Assembly: GCA_035606335.1 (NCBI GenBank)
Contig: DATNFP010000052.1
Coordinates: 1 to 19,413 of the forward strand
Origin: DATNFP01 sp035606335
GTDB lineage: Bacteria; Bacteroidota; Bacteroidia; Chitinophagales; Chitinophagaceae
Reading direction: 5' to 3'
Length of the DNA: 19,413 nt
The notes below the pieces were generated by a model, which had not been told where the DNA came from, ran no database searches, and saw only the letters and a list, made by a program, of their open reading frames with translations. This document shows positions 15,846 through 19,413 of this stretch, one piece after another. Position 1 is the stretch's first letter, and each line of letters starts with the position of its first letter. Made by a program: the position numbers and the translations under genes.

Positions 15846-15867
15846 ATTGTTGGGAATTAATTGATTT
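15846..15867 (+). repeat. 22-bp direct repeat, copy 2
   Basis: Exact copy of 15693-15714, here non-coding and 153 bases downstream. It still reads LLGIN-stop in one frame but has no FKBP sequence before it. Its end supplies three bases of the TTTG -33 element of the next gene's promoter. Confidence 0.95.
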
Positions 15868-15897
15868 GAATAAATACTTATAAACTAGATACTTTTG
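15865..15897 (+). promoter_or_regulatory. Promoter of the T9SS type B protein gene
   Basis: TTTG (15865-15868), a 21-base spacer, then TACTTTTG (15890-15897): both elements match the Bacteroidota consensus TTTG / TAnnTTTG. The -7 box ends 22 bases before the ATG at 15920. It is one of the two best-formed promoters in the window. Confidence 0.6.
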
Positions 15898-15919
15898 TGT
15901 AACCATTAACTATAAGTTA

Positions 15920-17755
15920 ATGAATGCCCTAATGAATAAGTATTTATATTTTATTCCACTTTTGTTTATTGGTGTAGCTGTAAATGCACAGACAATAATT
16001 AACCAATACTCTTCTGTATTAAATATCAGTTTTACAATATGTAATTATCAAATCACTGTAGATGATCCTACTGGATTTAATATAGGTGATGAAATCTTGA
16101 TTATCCAGATGAAGGGTGCGGAAATCGATACATCTAACACCGCAACATTTGGTCAGATGATCAATTGGCATAATGTAGGAAATTATGAAGTGAACAAGAT
16201 AGGCTCAATAAATGGTAGCGTAATTACATTAAAATATGCCCTTACCAAAAGTTACGATGTGCCGGATGGTATAGTACAGGTAGTAAAAATACCTCATTAT
16301 ACTACTTATACCGTAAGTACAGAACACACATGCTTGCCATGGAATGGCAAAAAAGGTGGTGTATTTGCAATTATGGTTGATAATGATTTGGTGCTAAAGA
16401 ATAACATATCTGTTTTAGGCAATGGCTTTACCGCAGGAATTGTAGATAGCCCCAATAGCAATGGGTATATATTATCACACCAGGCGGATTATTGCTATTC
16501 TAAAAACAAATTATACGGAGCACAAAAAGGCGAAGGGATTACGAGTATTTCCAATAGCAGGCTTTATTGCCGGGGTCCATTATTTAATGGTGGTGGTGGG
16601 GCTAATAGTCACAATAGCGGCGGTGGTGGCGGTGGTAATGCAGGTGCTGGTGGGCATGGCGGTGCTGAATGGTGGGGTTTGCCAGATGGCCCGGCACCAA
16701 ATGGAGGTTTAGGGGGCATGGCTATAAATTATTCGGCTACAAATGATAGATTGTTTTTAGCTGGAGGAGGAGGTGCGGGTCATGAAAATGATGACAATAT
16801 AAACAATGGAGGCAGGGGCGGCGGACTGATATTTATTCTGGCCGGAAGTATTCTTGGGAATAATAATTCTATAATTGCAGACGGCGTGCAAGGAGTGAAT
16901 TGCAATTGCACAGACGGAGTAGGGGGAGGAGGCGGTGGAGGCACTGTGTTAATTAATTCAAGCAATGTTAGTGGATTAAATGTTTCTATAAAAGGAGGAA
17001 ATGGAGCGACTGTAAGTAACTCAGATGGTCCGCACGGTCCAGGCGGTGGAGGCGGAGGTGGAGTGTTACTGGTTAATGATTCATCTATACTGTCGGGGAT
17101 TAGCTACAATTATAATGGTGGAGCTCAGGGACGTTACTATGATACTGATAATTCATCTTTGGATACTGCCTGGGGTACTACTCCTGGTGACAATGGTGCT
17201 GTAATCACAGGTTTTATTGCAACAATTGATACTACAGCCAACAACCTTCCCGTAGTTAATATTGCAGATTCACAGATCACTTGTGGTACAATACTATTTA
17301 CCGCTAATGCTAAATCCAGTGGCATAACAAGCTACGAATGGCAATTTGGTGATGGCAAAGCCGGATCTGGAAATAGTATAACACACACGTATACAGCTAC
17401 AGGCATCTACACTGTAAAACTGATAGTATCAAATGGAGGGTGTATGGATAGTTTTGTTACAAAACCTGCAGATATTCAGCCTGCTGTATTTATGCCTGGT
17501 GCTTTTACTCCCAATGGGGATGGTAAAAACGACAAAATTTACCCGATAATATACTGCAATTTTATTTTTAGCAGCCTGCATATATACAACAGATGGGGGC
17601 AGGAGGTATTTGAAACCAAGACCTATGGAGAAGGCTGGGATGGCAAATATCGTGGAGTTCCCTGTGAGATAGGAACCTATTATTATTTCATAAAAGGCAC
17701 AACTGATAGCGGAGATCCTATAATGTTGAAAGGAGATATAATGCTAATACGGTAA
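15920..17755 (+). CDS. Glycine-rich, PKD-containing T9SS type B surface protein
   Basis: 611 residues. The signal peptide (NKYLYFIPLLFIGVAVNA) cleaves before QTI near residue 23. An N-terminal module (about 25-165) of a type common in Bacteroidota cell-surface proteins has GFNIGDEILIIQMKGAEIDTSN followed by PWNGKKGGVFAI. A glycine-rich segment follows (about 223-382), with clusters at 224-227, 234-239, 282-285, 335-341 and 375-381. A PKD domain (about 444-515) carries YEWQFGDG and HTYTATGIYTVKLIVSNGG. The T9SS type B C-terminal domain (about 525-611) has FTPNGDGKNDKIYP, IYNRWGQEVFE and WDGKYRG, ending LKGDIMLIR. It is expected to be exported by the T9SS and held at the surface, as an adhesin or gliding-associated protein; its ligand is unknown. 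M5 at 15932 is an alternative start. It converges on the next gene with two bases between stops. Confidence 0.9.
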   Translation: MNALMNKYLYFIPLLFIGVAVNAQTIINQYSSVLNISFTICNYQITVDDPTGFNIGDEILIIQMKGAEIDTSNTATFGQMINWHNVGNYEVNKIGSINGSVITLKYALTKSYDVPDGIVQVVKIPHYTTYTVSTEHTCLPWNGKKGGVFAIMVDNDLVLKNNISVLGNGFTAGIVDSPNSNGYILSHQADYCYSKNKLYGAQKGEGITSISNSRLYCRGPLFNGGGGANSHNSGGGGGGNAGAGGHGGAEWWGLPDGPAPNGGLGGMAINYSATNDRLFLAGGGGAGHENDDNINNGGRGGGLIFILAGSILGNNNSIIADGVQGVNCNCTDGVGGGGGGGTVLINSSNVSGLNVSIKGGNGATVSNSDGPHGPGGGGGGGVLLVNDSSILSGISYNYNGGAQGRYYDTDNSSLDTAWGTTPGDNGAVITGFIATIDTTANNLPVVNIADSQITCGTILFTANAKSSGITSYEWQFGDGKAGSGNSITHTYTATGIYTVKLIVSNGGCMDSFVTKPADIQPAVFMPGAFTPNGDGKNDKIYPIIYCNFIFSSLHIYNRWGQEVFETKTYGEGWDGKYRGVPCEIGTYYYFIKGTTDSGDPIMLKGDIMLIR

Positions 17756-17757
17756 GC

Positions 17758-18147
17758 TTATTTCGAGTATCTGTAATGCCGGTATGAATAGCTCCAGAAG
17801 ATAATGAGCACCATCAGATGTACGAATAAGAAAATGCCCCAAAGAAGCATTACCTGCAGCGTATCATCCAGAGTTTCAGGAGGCAGGATGTTTAAAGCAG
17901 TTAAGGCAAGGGGAATGCTATTGTAGATCACATAGGTAATAAGGTGATAATTGATCCCGAAAAAACGCTTATAGTCATCTCTGCGCCCTATCCTGTATGC
18001 GCTCACGAATAAAAGCGATAAGTAAAAAAATAACGTAAGCTGATTGCTGCCGTTTCTGTTCAATACAAGGACAATAAAATAAACAAGACTGGTGGCAACA
18101 AAGTCAATTAAAGAATACTTGAGTAAATACTTATTAAAAAATTTCAT
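17758..18147 (-). CDS. Small integral membrane protein of unknown function
   Basis: 129 residues I do not recognise. Four hydrophobic segments are visible, at about 12-30, 37-52, 68-88 and 96-120, with basic residues at the N-terminus (MKFFNKYLLKY), in the loop RIGRRDDYKRFFG between segments 2 and 3, and at the C-terminus (YRHYRYSK). This suggests both ends and that loop lie in the cytoplasm. No catalytic motif is seen. It has its own good promoter at 18171-18203, so it need not be co-transcribed with the PAP2 gene upstream. Its stop is two bases from that of the T9SS gene opposite. Confidence 0.75.
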   Translation of the reverse strand: MKFFNKYLLKYSLIDFVATSLVYFIVLVLNRNGSNQLTLFFYLSLLFVSAYRIGRRDDYKRFFGINYHLITYVIYNSIPLALTALNILPPETLDDTLQVMLLWGIFLFVHLMVLIIFWSYSYRHYRYSK

Positions 18148-18170
18148 TATTTAGGTAGCTAATGCAGGTG

Positions 18171-18203
18171 CAAATCTATGCTGAGATAATGGATTTCGAC
18201 AAT
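18171..18203 (-). promoter_or_regulatory. Promoter of the small membrane protein gene
   Basis: On the minus strand, TTG (18202-18200), a 21-base spacer, then TAGATTTG (18178-18171), an exact TAnnTTTG box, 23 bases before the ATG at 18147. Spacing and both elements fit the Bacteroidota consensus. Confidence 0.55.
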
Positions 18204-18280
18204 GCTTTTCGGTTATAGTGCTATAAATAGAGGTAAATGCCCCTCTAATGTAGGCGAATACCCTCTTGTATATTTATTTC

Positions 18281-18853
18281 TTAATTATGTTTGATCCTTG
18301 TTCTGATCTTGTAATATAATATTGAGATAAGCCATGCAAAAAACATTCCGCATACAGCCCCGGCCAAAACATCAGAAGGAAAATGGACACCTAGATACAT
18401 ACGGCTATAAGATATGAAAGCAGCCCATGGGAATAAAAAATAAGGTAGCCACTTTAGTCGCCTTGAAGCTACAATTGTCAGATAAGTGGCTAACGCAAAG
18501 GTATTGGAGGCATGGGAAGATGTGAATCCAAACGATCCTCCCTGGTAATTCTGCACATAATGTAGCATATACTCTAATCCCTCGGTATGGCTGGGCCTAT
18601 AGCGATGCACCAACGGTTTTAAAACTCCTGATGCAAACTGATCACTTAATAGGATCAGGGGTATTATCATTAATATTATTAACCAACTCTCTTTTTTGTA
18701 GGTAATGATCACAACAATAATAAGTATGGCGTATAATGGTATCCACGAGGCAGTACCACTGGCAAACCACATTATCTTATCCAGAGTAGGATTGAAGTGG
18801 CCGTTAATAGCCAATAGTAGTTTTTTATCTATATTATATAGCCATTGCCACAT
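18281..18853 (-). CDS. PAP2-family membrane phosphatase
   Basis: 190 residues, an integral inner-membrane phosphatase with five to six hydrophobic segments. All three acid-phosphatase motifs are present. C1 is KPLVHRYRP (KX6RP, K79 to P87), C2 is TSSHAS with H114 (usually PSGH) and C3 is SRMYLGVHFPSD (S150, R151, H157, D161). Family members dephosphorylate lipid phosphates such as undecaprenyl pyrophosphate, phosphatidate or lipid A. The substrate cannot be read from sequence, so no symbol is given. The ATG at 18853 is the only good start. A minus-strand terminator at 18901-18926 isolates it from transcripts to the right; no strong promoter box is visible in the 47 bases between. Confidence 0.9.
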   Translation of the reverse strand: MWQWLYNIDKKLLLAINGHFNPTLDKIMWFASGTASWIPLYAILIIVVIITYKKESWLIILMIIPLILLSDQFASGVLKPLVHRYRPSHTEGLEYMLHYVQNYQGGSFGFTSSHASNTFALATYLTIVASRRLKWLPYFLFPWAAFISYSRMYLGVHFPSDVLAGAVCGMFFAWLISILYYKIRTRIKHN

Positions 18854-18900
18854 GGTACAAAATTCCGTAAAGCTAATAATCGCATTTTAATAATGGACAT

Positions 18901-18926
18901 AAAAAAGAGCCTCATAGTGAGGCTCT
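18901..18926 (-). terminator. Strong rho-independent terminator for a minus-strand transcript from the right
   Basis: On the minus strand AGAGCCTCA (18926-18918) pairs with TGAGGCTCT (18914-18906) across a three-base loop, followed by a T-run whose last five bases are 18905-18901. It points leftward, so it must end a transcript made from the 18927-19413 region. Confidence 0.88.
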
Positions 18927-19120
18927 GAACAAAATAGCGGTTAACGAGAGAGTTTAAAAGGTTACGAGAAAAAAGCTAAGGTTTAAAAGGTAACGAGAAA
19001 AGCTAGATTAAAGGTTTAAGAGGTAAACGAGAGATTGTTATGCTTAGAGTTCGGAGGTAAAGATTGGTTAACAAGTTTTAGGGGTAGAGAAAATATATGA
19101 TTAACGAGATATCTTACATA

Positions 19121-19225
19121 TTAAAAATTAACTGCAATAACTAAACAAGATAGTATAGCTACAAAAAGAGATACTTTCTTTGTCATTTCTACTTTTACTG
19201 CGGCGTTCATTTTGATGTTTTTCAT
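19121..19225 (-). CDS. Possible 34-residue hydrophobic small protein
   Basis: A minus-strand ORF with ATG at 19225 and TAA at 19121. It opens MKNIKMNAAVKVEMTKK (basic, 17 residues) and continues with the hydrophobic segment VSLFVAILSCLVIAVNF, like a single membrane helix or an uncleaved signal. It is the only short ORF in this gap that sits correctly between a promoter-like pair (19270-19300) and a strong terminator (18901-18926). Internal ATGs at codons 6 and 14 are alternative starts. It is not a recognised family. About 195 bases of repeat-containing sequence separate its stop from the terminator, so it could equally be incidental within a non-coding RNA. Confidence 0.4.
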   Translation of the reverse strand: MKNIKMNAAVKVEMTKKVSLFVAILSCLVIAVNF

Positions 19226-19269
19226 TTTAAGTATTTTTTATTGTTAGGTTTTGTTTTCGTTTGATGACA

Positions 19270-19300
19270 CAAAGATTGCTCAGCGACAGGCCGCTGCAAA
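19270..19300 (-). promoter_or_regulatory. Promoter for the small-ORF/repeat transcript
   Basis: On the minus strand TTTG (19300-19297), a 19-base spacer, then AATCTTTG (19277-19270), seven of eight matches to TAnnTTTG. The -7 box ends 44 bases before the small-ORF ATG. With the terminator at 18901-18926 it would define a transcript of about 360 bases. Confidence 0.45.
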
Positions 19301-19413
19301 ACTTTTAAAGTTGCTTAACAGGTGTTTTAGAACTGGTTAACGACCGGTTTAAAAGCAATTAACGAGTGGTTAAGAAATGTGGACTTGATTTAAGATTTTT
19401 AATGAACTTTGAA

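Larger units (their letters stand above)
18939..19369. repeat. Family of degenerate GGTTAACGAGA-like repeats
   Basis: Plus-strand copies begin at 18939 (GGTTAACGAGAG), 18960 (GGTTACGAGA), 18989 (GGTAACGAGA), 19022 (GGTAAACGAGAG), 19066 (GGTTAACAAG), 19099 (GATTAACGAGAT), 19335 (GGTTAACGAC) and 19357 (AATTAACGAGTGG). Several are preceded by GTTTAAAAG or GTTTAAGA, and two are followed by GAAAA and GCTA, so the left part (18951-19033) is close to a 29-33-base imperfect tandem repeat. Spacing elsewhere is irregular (21 to 44 bases, with a gap across the small ORF and promoter). Within the probable minus-strand transcript they would read TCTCGTTAACC. The function is not known. Confidence 0.75.

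Noticed and set aside
18219..18258. Small inverted repeats AGAGG/CCTCT near 18230-18250 as a terminator for the PAP2 gene
   Set aside because: The stems are only about five base pairs with no T-tract in the right place on the minus strand, so they are not supported as a terminator.
18939..19110. CRISPR array
   Set aside because: The repeats are short, degenerate and irregularly spaced, there are no unique spacers of constant length, and no cas gene is present in the window.

Overview
The window looks like chromosomal DNA of a Bacteroidota bacterium, probably of the Chitinophagales/Chitinophagaceae type. Four things support this. Two secreted proteins end in type IX secretion system (T9SS) sorting domains, one type A-like and one type B. 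Several genes are preceded by the Bacteroidota -7 promoter box TAnnTTTG. Most starts have no Shine-Dalgarno sequence. The housekeeping proteins carry Bacteroidota-style motif variants. Placement at family level is inference from memory of protein styles, not from a search.

Layout. 1-267: the probable tail of an upstream gene, then two hairpin/T-tract terminators and the topA leader. 268-3529 (+): topA (DNA topoisomerase I) and a SirB1/transglutaminase-core-like protein. 3554-6829 (-): a compact shikimate operon, aroB-aroA-aroC, with overlapping or nearly touching genes. 6984-8078 (+): mnmA, divergent from the aro operon. 8190-10606 (+): a lipoprotein and, 8 bp later, a secreted subtilisin-like protease with a T9SS tail. 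10610-15159 (-): five genes read leftward, namely a secreted PD40/TolB-like protein, crcB (fluoride channel), cdd (cytidine deaminase), an E2 acyltransferase of the 2-oxoglutarate dehydrogenase type, and an RsmB/NSUN-like rRNA methyltransferase. A clear terminator lies after the E2 gene. 15277-15711 (+): a cytoplasmic FKBP prolyl isomerase. 15920-17755 (+): a glycine-rich, PKD-containing T9SS type B surface protein. 17758-18853 (-): a small four-helix membrane protein and a PAP2 phosphatase. 18901-19413: no long gene, but a probable minus-strand transcription unit with a promoter, a 34-codon hydrophobic small ORF, a family of degenerate GGTTAACGAGA-like repeats and a strong terminator.

Most genes are ordinary housekeeping genes. 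The unusual signals are the following. (a) A perfect 32-bp spacerless palindrome lies inside the protease coding sequence. (b) A scar between the FKBP gene and the type B T9SS gene contains an orphan T9SS tail (LKGDITLIR-stop) and a 22-bp exact copy of the FKBP 3' end. (c) The right edge holds the small-ORF transcript with its repeats. No CRISPR array, tRNA, rRNA, transposase, integrase or recognisable defence system was seen.
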